Made by a program: the position numbers and the translations under genes. The notes under the pieces were generated by a model. That model was not told the DNA's origin, did no database searches, and saw only the letters and a list, made by a program, of their open reading frames with translations. A stretch of 64,000 nt of DNA from Oenanthe sinensis (lineage: Eukaryota; Streptophyta; Magnoliopsida; Apiales; Apiaceae). Positions 19,683 through 31,829 of this stretch are shown in pieces. The DNA lies in NCBI GenBank assembly GCA_028671895.1, contig CM053800.1, positions 6,903,886-6,967,885 on the forward strand. The letters run 5' to 3'. The first letter of the stretch is position 1. Each line of letters begins with the position of its first letter.

Positions 19683-20198
19683 TGTTGTGGATTAAAATCT
19701 AGGGTATATTAATTGTGATGTGTGTCGGAGCTTATTGAGCTTTAATGGCTGCACTTGTGTTTCGTAGCTTAATTCTGCCCTCACAAGATGCCTACGTATC
19801 TCACTGTGTATTGAGAATCAATCCAGATGTAGTTCTAAGAATGAGGGGTTAGACCCTTTATATAGATGTAGAGAGTCTAAGAATTAGAGTAGGTTTTGGA
19901 ACGTTGATGGGTAAGATAGTTCCTAGAAGGATTCTGGATCCTTCTTGTGATAGTAATAATTTCCATGTAGGAATATGTTTCCTTGTTGATTGAGGTGTCT
20001 TGGGGGATACTCCTTGGAGTAGTTTCCAGGTAATTGGACTTAATTAATTAACTGTATATTTAGCTAATTAATTAATTATGAATTTATTTAATAATTAAGG
20101 TTTTGAGCCTCATTAAATGGGTCTCCCTTTTGGACCAAATTAGGTCTAATTAATGCTGCATTAATTGTGTTTTTAGGGCTTTCTTTTAGCCCATATCA
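19683..20198 (-). mobile_element. Gypsy element C 5' LTR (516 bp)
   Basis: On the minus strand it starts TGATATGGGCTAAAAG (20198) and ends ATCCACAACA (19683). A TATA box (TATATAAAGGG) lies at about 19855-19866. It lacks the C-tract hairpin found in the Sirevirus LTRs, a useful negative control. The adjacent GGAAG (20199-20203) is the candidate target duplication. Confidence 0.82.
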
Positions 20199-20287
20199 GG
20201 AAGATATATAATAGTTTAAATTGCAGGTGATTGATATAGTTTATAAAGGTTAACAACTTGAATATGATGGATGATGCAAGGTATATA

Positions 20288-20554
20288 CTCATCCGTCCCT
20301 TTTTAATTGTCTTATTTGACTTTTACACACATATTTAAAAAAAATATTTATACTTTAACTATAATACCCTTATAATTGCATTAATGTATAGACATAAAAG
20401 AAGAGCTTTTACCTTAAATAATACAAATAGTATATTGTCAATGTATAGTTAATATGATTATGTGTAGAATTTAAATCTATATTAAAGTAAAGATGATAGA
20501 TTTTTGGTACAAACTAAAATAAAAATTCAGCCAAATAAAATAAGACAGAGTGAG
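20288..20554. mobile_element. Stowaway-like MITE (267 bp)
   Basis: Flanked by TA (20286-20287, 20555-20556). Terminal inverted repeats: CTCATCCGTCCCTTTT on the left and, read inward from the right, CTCACTCTGTCTTATTTT. Both arms then reach a TTATTTG..CTTT-like stretch. The rest is AT-rich and non-coding. Confidence 0.75.
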
Positions 20555-20592
20555 TATTACATTTACACAACGTTACTTGTACTCTTTATTTT

Positions 20593-20791
20593 TGAAAGGG
20601 GAGATAGGAGTGAAGGGAAGTAACTCACTGCACTTTCATGTGTACTAGAAATGCTAAATGTAATCTCTATGTAATGGTTGATGATAACTCAACAATAGAA
20701 CATGACATGTAATAATATGCAGGTGCACAGAAATCTTGGATCACAGAGTTCAGTTAAGACAAAGTATCAAAGGATCATCTACAGACTTGAA
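20593..20791 (+). mobile_element. Remaining 5' LTR of element D (199 bp)
   Basis: Starts TGAAAGGGGAGATAGG and is 198/199 identical to the start of the 3' LTR. Homology stops abruptly at ACTTGAA, where the tandem palindrome array begins. The other 1.26 kb of the LTR, including the expected terminus and PBS, is missing. Confidence 0.8.
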
Positions 20792-21569
20792 CCTAAGTAG
20801 AACATTTCTATGTAGAATATTCTACTTAATGTTCTAGATAGAACCTAAGTAGAAATTCTGGAGTTAGAAATATTTTCTAAGTCAGAAGTTCTACTTAATG
20901 TTCTAGATAGAACCTAAGTAGAACATTTCTATGTAGAATATTCTACTTAATGTTTTAGATAGAACCTAAGTAGAACATTTCTATGTAGAATATTCTACTT
21001 AATGTTCTAGATAGAACCTAAGTAGAAATTCTGGAGTTAGAAATATTTTCTAAGTCAGAAGTTCTACTTAATGTTCTAGATAGAACCTAAGTAGAACATT
21101 TCTATGTAGAATATTCTACTTAATGTTCTAGATAGAACCTAAGTAGAAATTCTGGAGTTAGAAATATTTTCTAAGTCAGAAGTTCTACTTAATGTTCTAG
21201 ATAGAACCTAAGTAGAACATTTCTATGTAGAATATTCTACTTAATGTTCTAGATAGAACCTAAGTAGAAATTCTGGAGTTAGAAATATTTTCTAAGTCAG
21301 AAGTTCTACTTAATGTTCTAGATAGAACCTAAGTAGAACATTTCTATGTAGAATATTCTACTTAATGTTCTAGATAGAACCTAAGTAGAACATTTCTATA
21401 TAGAATATTCTACTTAATGTTCTAGATAGAACCTAAGTAGAACATTTCTATGTAGAAATTCTACCTAATGTTCGAGATAGAGTCTATGTAGAACATTCCT
21501 ATGTAGAAGTTCTACTTGGTGTTCGAGATAGAGTCTATGTAGAACATTCCTATGTAGAAGTTCTACTTA
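20792..21569 (+). repeat. Tandem palindrome array with two alternating unit types
   Basis: Two units alternate: X (52 bp, starting CCTAAGTAGAACATTTC) and Y (69 bp, starting CCTAAGTAGAAATTCTGG), which share their last 25 bp (ending GTTCTAGATAGAA). Reading in order gives X Y X X Y X Y X Y X X and then three degenerate X units. Each X holds the perfect palindrome GTAGAATATTCTAC. The array is absent from the 3' LTR of the same element. Confidence 0.9.
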
Positions 21570-24500
21570 GAGGGCTGTTTCAACATGACACATGGCTACA
21601 TAGTTTAACTTTTATTTAAAACAAAAATTGTTTTTCTCTCAAATTGTTTTTAGTTTAATAATTAATTTAATAATTAAATTTGAATTTAATTATATAAAAT
21701 ATTTTGAAAATAATTTTTAAATTTAAATAATTTATTTTTCAAGTTTATCTTACATCTTGGAAAATATTTTATTTTCTTTTAAATTTTAGAGTCAAATATT
21801 TTATATTTTTAATATTCTTAGTTAAGAATTTTATTAATTTGAAAACTAAAATTAATCTTAAAATCCAATTTAATTTCTTTTGAGTTTAATATTCTTAAAA
21901 GTATTTTGAGAATTATTTTTGAGGTTTAATAATTTATTTTTCATAAAACTTTAATTACAAATTTTATAAAACTCTTTGGAAAATATTTTTTTTGGATTGA
22001 AATAATTTATTTTCATGAACATTTTAAATGTTTTGAAAATTTAGTATTTCTATTTCAAAATTATGTTTTCGAGTTGTTTTATTTTAATTATAATTTAAGC
22101 TTGGAAGTTTTAATTATAAATCTCATAAAACTTTTTGGAAAATCATTTTGGTTGAAATAATTTATTTTCAAGAATATCTTAGATGACTTGAAAATTTATT
22201 ATTTTTATATCAAACATATATTTTCAATCTGTTTTATTTTAATTATAATTAAAACTGTTTTGGATTATAAATTCTATAAAATTCTTTGAAAATTAATTTT
22301 GATTTGAAATAATTTCTTTTTCAGGATTATTTAATATACCTTGAAAAATTTGTTATTTCTATATCAAAACTTTCTTTTCGAATTATTTTATTTTATTTAT
22401 AATTTGAAATTGAGAAATTTATTATTATTTATCAAAAATGCATTTTCAATTTATTTTGATTATTTAAATTCCTAAAAAAATTAAATACTTCTGTTTGAAC
22501 AAAATATTTTATTAAACGAAACAACAGGAGTTGATTCTTCGTTCGTTGAGGACAAACGAACTGACTGAAGAACATTCTAATGGAGTTGAGACCTGATCTT
22601 ACAATTGGAGATGTATTTCTACATCGGTCTACTCAGTGGATCATTTGGTTATTGAAAGGGGATTAGTTCATTTAGGGAAGAGTCTTCGATCAGTGGTTTT
22701 CGAATCAATATCTGAAGAATTTGGGATTTTGAAAAGGAATTCAGTTTAACGGTCAAAGAACCAAAACAACAATTGAAGATTTGGTTAAAGGACATCAGTG
22801 GCAGAAATACACAAGGTTTGATTATCACTGACATATGATAATCAAGGGGTTATTGCTACACATACAAAGAAGAGTGATCTTTTCAAACAGAACATGAGAC
22901 ATTCTATGTCGGGGTCTTTAAGCAGAACAATCAGGTATCAATTTAGGTTGAAGCAGGAACATCATTGGTTATTGAGGTCAAATGCAAGGATACTTCCATG
23001 AGTGTTAGTAGAATGGAAATTGATTTGGATCAATTGATTATCACTCGAGATGGAATGTTAAGCATCGCACAGGTATACTTTCTAACTAGTTTATACTTGT
23101 TTGATTTAATTATAGAGTATTAAGTGCTGAACTGCATTATATTATAAGTTTGATGTAATGCATGTCTCACCTTGATTTCTATATAAATTAGATAACTTAT
23201 GCTAGTTTGTTAGTGTTGCTTGTTTATCAGTATTTGACTTCATGATTAGATCTTGTGTGATTTAATGCTTGCTTTACGATAATTGATCATGTTAGCATAT
23301 AGAGTCTTAGGTATTTGTTGGGGTACATTTACCGGAAAGAGTATTTGCTGCATGCTAAGTGCCTTGATGTTTACATTGTCAATAATCTGTTTATACTCGC
23401 ATGGTTATATTAAATGTTATATTTGATCATGTGCTTGTTAAGATGAGTTTGTTTCTATTTTGGGAATTGCCTAGGGGTCAGTATAATAAACCATGAATTA
23501 AATTTTTAAATTTAAAACTGACTCAGGTAATTAGAGATAATATAATGTTAAAGTGAACAACAAAGGTGATTTAGAAGAATTAGGAATCTGAGTGATTGAT
23601 TCTTCTATGACTACATATATGTATGACATGATTCTTATAGACTGCTAGTCCACCTTAAGTTAGGTTGGGATCACTGAGCTCATAGCCAAGACTACTTGTT
23701 GAGGCTGATATAGATGGGGAGTGATCAGTCAGATAAGAATGAACATGTTGAACTTGAATGCTTTGTTGTTAACTATGTTTAGAAATATCTCTAACCCTTG
23801 GACTCAATCAAAATTGAGGACCACGTGTCTTAATCATTTGTGAATGCAGAGTATCTTTCAACATGTACAAGTTATATATCTCTGACATTTTCATGTTCGA
23901 GGCATGTAACTACTTTTGCTTTGGTATTCAAATGGTTAAGCAAGGTTACCTATTTTTCTTGAATGATCTGAAGCACAATATTAAGAAAGACCTAGGGGAT
24001 TCTTTGTGAAGGGTTTCCTAATATCAGTTCGACGATGAACAGTATTGATCGGGGTCAAGAGAAATAGAAGCTCACTCTACTGGAAGTGAGGTTACTGCTG
24101 ACACGAAATTTAATGCTTATGATGAAGTCAACTATTCGTTGAAGTTTATCAGAATGGAGTTAGCTGCAACAACAAGTGATGCTCTCACACTTGGTTTATC
24201 AACTAATACTTGGTTTATCAAGATAACGGATTCGACGGTAAAGATGAAGTTGGTGAGAAAGGACTACTTCTAATGAAATTCTTTTAAGAAGGACATTAGT
24301 GAAGTATGTCAGTTGAAGGGAAGTCAAGTCAAAGGCTACCCTGTTTAGTTTTGGTGTTTGTTTGTGCATTCGATAGATGTAGATGTAGCATCTCAGTGAT
24401 TAATCACATTCAAAGGATTAGGCAGATTGCTGTAAGAACACTTTGAGGGCAGGTAATGGAATTTGTTGACGAATGAAGTTCTATTTTATGCCTGCACTGA

Positions 24501-27500
24501 AAGGAGTATTCTAGAGTAAAGTTCAGTTTTCGGACTTCATGACCAAATGGAGGAGTTAATAGGGAAATCCAGACCTTGAGTGAAATTACAAGGATAATGG
24601 ATAGACTTAAGGTTTCCTATTCACTACGGCTGAATCAGTTGACACAGCAAGTCTAATCAGCAAATGTAAAGAGAAGACATCAAGTAAGATTAATCATGCC
24701 TGAAGTCACATGGTGTGATGGAAGGCTATCTTATTTGGAGTTAAGAGCTTACACAGAGTCTGTGATTGATTTAAGATGATCTAGATGTAGTGAACAACAT
24801 CATCAAGCTCCCTAGCATTCGTTTGATTTTAGCTCTGAATTTCTAAAGGTTGACATCCTGTTTAGGGCTCAAGATCAGATGACACCAGATGAAGAAAAGC
24901 TGCAAGCAGCATCACAGGGGGAGCATCAGTAAGTTGGATCAACTAGTCGTGTTTGATGTTCAAAGGCTAGCAGTGCTCATTGAGTAAGAGTTGAGATTCT
25001 AAGGAGCACTGAGTGATCCAGATTGAGTGATTGCATATTAGAAAGGAAATTGTCAATTTAAAAATAATGTAAGATGATCTCAATCATATTTGAAGAGGAC
25101 TACTCTACCCACTGAATATCTAAGGAAACATTAAGGACACATCTGTCATGACAAAGGGTTTTGTGTAACAACATTTCCTAGAGTCAGTTCTTGATGAATC
25201 TGGGTAGTAGAGTAGTGATTGGCCGTGCATGTATAAGAGTATTTCATTAGTTTTTCTGAGTGAATTCAATGAAGACTGAAGATGCACTAACTAATCAAGA
25301 TTGAGTAGGGTTCGAATCAAGGAACTAACTCAATTAAACCAGAGGCAGATACACTTAGCACAAGGAATCAATCCACATGAAGACTTGGTATTGATACAGA
25401 AGCTGAAGAGTAGTTCGGAGTTTTTGAAGGTTCTACTCTGCTAGTGTCAAGACTATTGGTTTCTAGAGTGCTGAGTTTAGTGAAGCTGCTGCCAAGACCA
25501 ATATCTACAAGAAAATATTTGGGTGCTGAAGGTAATGCAGTTTTCGTCTGGATGAGCGTGGTATTGTTTCGAGGAACAATGTTAACTGGTAGCTGAAAAG
25601 TTATTCCTGTCCAAAAGGAGTAAACGTTCGATCTCGAAAGGAGTAAACGTTCGATCTCTAGGGCAAAGAGGAGTAATTGTTCATTCAACGATCATACACC
25701 AGTAAAAGCTCTATTGACTAAGGTATGTCACTCTAGTCTAATATTGATTTATTTAAATGTAATGTTTATAGAGAGTGTTCATGCTATTTAGATGTCTACG
25801 ATCTCTAGGAACTGATTAATGTTTGGCGTGTGACCACCCGGGACTCAATATTATCATTATGAGATTACCTATGATCACTCGGGACCTAGGGACCTAACAT
25901 TGTAGCATCTCTTTGTATAGTCAATTTATATCCAGGATCTCGTACTTTGTGCTGTCATATGTTATTCATGCTATATGTATCAAATGTTTCAGCATAAGTA
26001 TTTGTATATATTAATTAGTTGTAATTTTATTTACTTCTAATTGTTTAATGCTAATATTAATGGAACCACTTAATATGTAGTTTAAGTGATGTAATCCTTG
26101 TCTTTTGCAAAATCCATTAATATTAGTTGTCATTCTTTTGATATTAGTGATGTCACTTAGAATTTCTGCACTAAGTGACAAAAAGATTATTTCAAAAACA
26201 CTGATATTAAAAGTAATTTACTACATCGCGAGGGGTTGTCAAAGATCATAAATTTTAGCATTAATATTTAAAGGTATTTGATCTCTGATGCAACTAGTAC
26301 CTCGAGCTTACATACATTCTGATTGTCATGAGTATTTTCAATATGCTTATGTGATAATTGTTGAGATGTAGTGTAAGAAGTTAAATGATGTCATTCGGTC
26401 AATGTATGTTCAGTGTTTAGCGGATGCTTATGTTTTATGCTTTAGAATTACCATGATCAATATTGCAATATGTGTTTGTTTCAAGCGACAAATGGTAATT
26501 GTCTAGCATAATGTAAGTATCATATGTGCTTGATTGTTTTGTAGTAACATGCATTTTATTACAAAATGATTGAATGATGTTAGTACTTTTGAATGTCTTG
26601 TCATTCATATCTTTGATAATTCATTAGTATTAACATATGTTTTTCATTCTTTAGAACTTGAATGCATAAAGAAATTTCTTGTCTCTTTCTTGTGAAAAAT
26701 GTTTTATCTAAACATGCATTCATTTGCCAGAGAATGAAAAGCCACTAAAAGTTTTCTTTGAAAGAGAACATTTCTTGAGGATTATCTTTCTATTTCAAAA
26801 TCATATATCCTCTCTCTCTCTCTCTCTAAATGTTTTGTAATGAAAATTGTTTTCTCTCCACGATTTGTTTAAATAAAGTTACTTAATAACTTGTAACTTA
26901 GGTTGCATGGTATCAGTCCATTTTATTTGAGTAAATTGTTTTGATCTTGAGGTATCAACCATTGGTAAAACGTTTTTCAAAACTCTTGTTAATGTCTGTT
27001 TCACATTGACCTGTAGTATTAAAACAATGGTTGTTTGCTTTGGGATTAGTGCCTTGGACTGTATGACTAAAGCATTCATTCGATTTTTTTTAAATGATTT
27101 ATGTTTTAAGTCGGAGATAATTTCAGATAAGAATGAATTGCAAAACAATTTCTGAAAACATACAGTGAGCAAGATGAAATAGATTTGAGTTATTAATCAA
27201 AATATTTTTGTTAAAAGAGTTGAATTTCAATTGGATATTTGTCTAAGAGAAATTCAAAAGAACACTTTTGTTAATCTGTTAAACTTTTTTTTTTTTTCAA
27301 AATTGTGAGTTTATGAAATTTGGCTTAATATTCTTTTACCTATTCTTTATTAATTCCCACATTTTAGCTCTGGTGCATTGTTTCTTGAGGACACATTGCT
27401 CCAATGCTCTATTTCTGAGAAGAAATAGAGAATAAGTTTAATCATACTCTACCAAATTTTATATAGCTCTGATCAACTCTATCTATTTAGCCGTAATAGC

Positions 27501-28350
27501 TTGGCCTAAGTGGCTATAGGGGAAGGTCAAGAAGTTGAATAATCCATCAATTTCTAACCAAGGCCTTAGTATCAAACACTATCATTCTAATTCAAACTTT
27601 CAACCCTTGGTGATATAAGGAACTTATATAGATTAGTGGTTGTTAAGGGAGAAACTGCACTTGATGCAGCAAATAAGGATGAAGTCGGAAGTGCACCCAC
27701 AGCTCTACCTCTCGAGAAGGAAAGAAGTATACAAATTGAGGTAACTGTAGCTCATCTGTATTCTCTCAAAAGGATGCAGAGCTGAAAAGGCAATTCAACC
27801 GTTTCTGAATGAACTCTCTCAACAGGGTGATTTCATTGAAAATTCGCTCGTCAGCCAGAGCACCTTGTAATGAGTCAAGCACACCAAAAGCATTCACGCT
27901 GATGGTAATCCTAAAGTTTTTGCTTCTAAGGGATGTTATAGGACCTAACAGTTCTCTAGCCTCTCTTGGGACTTACAATTGTGAGGACACATTGCAAGAA
28001 GTGCGCATTGTGAGATATAGGTAAAACCCCTAAACTTCTTTGTTTACCATTCATGGTGAATGAAGTTGTTGAGCCACCTTCACAGGTGTTTGAAGGAAAC
28101 TTGGATTTTTTTGCCATATATTAGAATCCTTGTCAACCTTCCTAGGAGGAACAGTCCTAGTTCCCTAACGGGATTTCACATTCGCAGAGCAATCTGTTGA
28201 TGTTGATAGGCAATCACTAACAGTTTTCCATGACTGAAAATAGTGAGTTAATTCATCTTTACAGGTGATTGAGAGAGACGTTTGTACACGTCTACTCTCC
28301 CAGGAATTCAAGTTCTGGAATACATGGATCGCTCAAAACTTAAAGGCATA
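21570..28350 (+). other. Internal region of element D, no recognisable genes
   Basis: The first 900 bp are very AT-rich with TTTTGAAAAT-type words. From about 22500 the base composition is more even, but every frame is broken and I recognise no retroelement domain. A (CT) run (26813-26826) and a T12 run near 27285 are present. Confidence 0.6.
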
Positions 28351-28356
28351 TCACCG

Positions 28357-28790
28357 TCAACGATCCAGTGCATGGATTTGCATATGGGGAGTCGGTTGAT
28401 GCTTAGATAGCTGCTAGTACGCATACCACATTCAACGATCCAATGCATGGATTTGCATATGGGGAGATTGTTGATGCTGAAAGTAGCTGAGCAACAACTC
28501 GTAGACTATGATTCAGTTGGTTTACCAATTTGATGAGTCTTTTGAGGATCAGGGTGTTGGGATTTCAGTCACTCCTGGAATGGAGGAGATTCCAATTTCA
28601 GAAGGGTTATTCCCCGACGACGAGCCACGTGTGCATGGATTTGCTCATGGTGAGTTGGGTGACGGCCTAACTGAAACCCTGTCTGAGATTCCATCTCAGA
28701 ACCTAGATCTTTAGTGATCGACAACATGCTACAGTCAACGATCCATAATATCTTGGTGAGACTAGCATGGATTTACTTGCAGGTACAAAT
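28357..28790 (+). repeat. Dispersed 40-bp repeats inside element D
   Basis: CAACGATCCA followed by TGCATGGATTTGCATATGGG occurs near 28357 and 28434 almost unchanged. Looser copies (GTGCATGGATTTGCTCATGG near 28632; CAACGATCCATAAT plus GCATGGATTTACTTGCAGG near 28737) follow. No coding role seen. Confidence 0.7.
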
Positions 28791-29123
28791 TGCTATAAAT
28801 GGAATGAGTGCAAGTAAGGGAGAGAAACACTTGAGTGAAGTGAGGGAGTGATACACTTGAGTGAGAGAAATAGGGAGAGAAATGAGTGGAACACTTACGC
28901 TTGAAAGTGTAAACACCAACAGAACGTAGTAGAAGTGAGGAAACCATATACCAAACACTAACCTTGCTACTATGCTTGAATCCTGTTACTGAATTTTCCA
29001 GCTCTGGAATGTTGAAAAGATTCTTTTCTGGAAGACAAGCTGAAGAAGAGTCTAGCTGAAGCTTAGTGGGAATGTCCAAACTATTACCTTTGGATCTATT
29101 AATTCATGTTGTTCTCAATCTCA

Positions 29124-30360
29124 AAGGGGGAGACATTAATTTTTAGGCCTAAGGAGGATTTTATGTTCAGTTGGAGGAGAGTTTCTTATTCGATTGGATG
29201 TAGATGATACTTTTATTGTTTTAACGGATATTCTCAACTAAGGGGGAGAATTTGGTGATACAAGAAACGAGATCTACAAGAAACGAGATCTGTCAATCCT
29301 ATCTTGTGGAGGTTACTTAGAGGATATCTAAAGACACAAGGGTGGATTGGAGCTTGCATGAACTAAGGGGGAGAATTAGATAAAATTGAAACCTTAGTGA
29401 TGCAAGGGGGAATTACTAAGGGGGAGTTTCTTAGTAATTGGTTGGAGCCTAATTCCTAAAGGTGTTGTAGATTTAACTGATTTTTCGTCTGAAGTGGAGA
29501 AGTTATTTTTTGTCAATTGGGAAGAAGTTACTTGTCGTACTAAGGGGAGAAGTTATGGAGAATCTTAACATCTTGGTTTGCAGTGCTATATCTTATTCTG
29601 AAAAGATATCTAAGGGATTTTGCTCTATTTGTTTGAAGATCTGTCATTGGAACATTCTTAGGAGAGGTTCGGCAGAAGAATTCTTTCTAGCACGATCAAT
29701 GAATGAAAATGAAGATTTCTTTGAAGAGTATCAACTCAGGGGGAGTTTTTGCTAAGTAGAAGTTTTCTAGGTAAAGAAGAATGTGAAGGAGATTTTCAAG
29801 GGGCATCTGAGAAGTGTCCAAGTGTGTTCTATTTCTTGTTTCAGTGATAGATGAAGTCAGTGGAATAGTGCAGGGAAGAAAGAAAAATATGTTTCCTGGA
29901 AATAGAACATCCTGAAGAAAAAGAGGAAGTGACTTTCATTCCAAGAGAGAACAACCTTAAGGGGAGAATGAGTTGACCTCTTATGGGGAACATAGAGAGC
30001 TGTATGTTCTAGTTCAAATTGCAAGATAAATAAGAATGATTGTTCAGAAGTCTTTACTAATGATTTGTTTCTTTATTGAAAGAACCCCATCTTTGAAGAA
30101 CATTGAAGTGGAGAAAGCTAAAGGAAAATGAAATTCAGAAATTCATCATTCATTTTCAGCAACTCAGGAAATCTGGATTTAACTGATTATATCTTTCCAG
30201 AACCTTTTGTATATTATTTTCATGTCCAATACTTTAATTGTTTCTTGTATGTTAGTTGAGTTATCCTCTAGTAGTTAATTTTATTTAATTGCTTTTGAGG
30301 GAGATTGTAAAGGGAAATAGTATTTGATTGTTATTCCATATCAACCAAATAGGGGGAGAT
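29124..30360 (+). other. Multiple polypurine tracts before the 3' LTR of D
   Basis: AGGGGGAG-like tracts occur near 29124, 29241, 29365, 29404, 29417, 29542, 29738, 29959 and 30351. The last abuts the 3' LTR and is the likely plus-strand primer. Multiple PPTs between pol and the 3' LTR are described for Sireviruses. Confidence 0.7.
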
Positions 30361-31824
30361 TGAAAGGGGAGATAGGAGTGAAGGGAAGTAACTCACTGCA
30401 CTTTCATGTGTACTAGAAATGCTAAATGTAATCTCTATGTAATGGTTGATGATAACTCAACAATAGAACAGGACATGTAATAATATGCAGGTGCACAGAA
30501 ATCTTGGATCACAGAGTTCAGTTAAGACAAAGTATCAAAGGATCATCTACAGACTTGAAGCTCACTGGAAGAAGTTCATTAACATGTTCATGCCTCAGTG
30601 AAGAATAAAAGATGTTGACATCTATTCAAGGATGTGGAAGCTACAGAAGATTGTCTTAGTCTATGACGATTTTAGTGCATTACAATCGAAGCAACAAGTA
30701 AGGTTTGCAAAGAAGAATGTGGAATCATGTTCGGAATCAAGAGCCCCTATCAAGACTAGTCACTTATGAACCAGACCGTTGCATCAAGTGTCAGGACATT
30801 GGAGGCAAGCTCTCGTCGGTTAATATGATTTTAATCATTCTAAAGTTGTTGGTTTTCTTGAGTCATGTGGAGGATCAACAAAGGTGGTAAATCAGTGTTG
30901 GAGAAATGTCAGCCTAATGGATAAGAGACAGACGGCACAACCTGATTGGATCTTACTAAAGTTTCACAGATTAGAAGACCAAATACTTGGACGTGGTGGA
31001 GTCACGTATACGGGGTCAAGTATTTGGATAAGGAAGTCTACACAAATTGAAGAGTGGAATGGAAATATTTAATTTAATTAAATAAAGTATTTATTTAATT
31101 ATTTATATATTTTATAAATAAAGATATTCTTTATTTATATTTTATATATTTATTAAATATTACTTTTACATTAAATATTTCCAAAGGCATGCTTGGCACA
31201 TGACTTTGAAGAAAAGATTTGAGTGGACAAGAGTAAAAGGTGGAAAAGTAAAAAGCAACATCTTTTTGAATATACTAAAAGAAACCAAGTCCTCATCTTT
31301 ATTACAACATATGCAGTAGAATTCGGAAGAGAAAAAAATGGGGAGAGAGAGAGAGAAAATTTTCTCTCTCCTCCATGGTCATACTCCATATCTTAAATAT
31401 TATGGGGCCATGAATTTCTTTGTGTCACCACTCATCTATTCTTCTATTGTAAACATTGCTAAATCTTGTTTAGAAGATAGGTTTGATTTTTGTCTCCTAG
31501 ATCTAGAATTTGTAATATTTTTAGAGGAGCCAAAAATCATTTCTTTGTTGTGTTCTTGAACTTTTGTTCTTGAACTTGTTGTAGCATCTACCCCACTTCA
31601 ATGAATATAAAGTTATATTCTTGGATCTTGTTGTGTTGTGTGTTTTGGATGATTTACCGTTCATTATCTTGGTTATTTTAATGGTGTTCTTGAGGTTGAA
31701 GAAGATGATGAACAGTACCCGGGTTTGAACCAAAGTAATTTTTATGTTGTCCCAAAAATTATTAATAGTCATTTTAATTTGGGAATCGTATTCACCCCCC
31801 CTCTACGATCTCCGGGACCCAACA
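30361..31824 (+). mobile_element. 3' LTR of element D (1464 bp)
   Basis: Starts TGAAAGGGGAGATAGG right after the PPT and ends GGGACCCAACA, followed by the target duplication ATTTT. It holds a TATA-rich stretch around 31075-31150 and AATGAATATAAAG near 31600. A segment near 30575 (GAAGAAGTTCATTAA, TGTTCATGC) also occurs near the start of LTR A, supporting common Sirevirus ancestry. The C-tract hairpin is at 31781-31813. Confidence 0.85.
31781..31813 (+). other. U5 hairpin of the element D 3' LTR
   Basis: Arms ATCGTA (31785-31790) and TACGAT (31804-31809) enclose TTCACCCCCCCTC. The stem extends outward with one A/C mismatch and three more pairs (GGG with TCC, one of them a G-T wobble). It ends 11-15 nt before the LTR terminus. 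Confidence 0.7.
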
Positions 31825-31829
31825 ATTTT

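Larger units (their letters stand above)
15469..20198 (-). mobile_element. Ty3/gypsy element C (Tat-type), 5' part; cut by element A
   Basis: LTR C (19683-20198), PBS, degenerate gag (about 19652-17586), then PR, RT, RNase H and the start of a second RNase H (17623-15470) on the minus strand. Gypsy order is clear from protease and RT immediately after gag. A second, archaeal-type RNase H after the first is a Tat-lineage trait. Integrase and the 3' LTR lie beyond the insertion of A. Several stops and frameshifts make it inactive and older than A and B, as the nesting also shows. Confidence 0.85.
20593..31824 (+). mobile_element. Element D: 11.2-kb non-autonomous Sirevirus-like LTR element with ATTTT target duplication
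   Basis: The first 199 bp (20593-20791) match 30361-30559 with one mismatch. The element is bounded by ATTTT at 20588-20592 and 31825-31829, the 5-bp duplication expected of LTR elements. A polypurine tract, AGGGGGAGAT, abuts the 3' LTR. I found no gag, pol or other recognisable protein in about 8.8 kb of internal sequence. Sirevirus traits are the C-tract hairpin near the 3' LTR end and many AAGGGGGAG tracts upstream of the 3' LTR. Its 5' LTR is incomplete and no PBS is visible. Confidence 0.8.

Noticed and set aside
20792..21569. CRISPR array
   Set aside because: Units are contiguous tandem repeats without unique spacers, in a plant retroelement.
23060..23100. Exon-intron boundary (GCACAG/GTATAC) inside element D
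   Set aside because: The adjoining frames are broken on both sides and no matching exon is seen.
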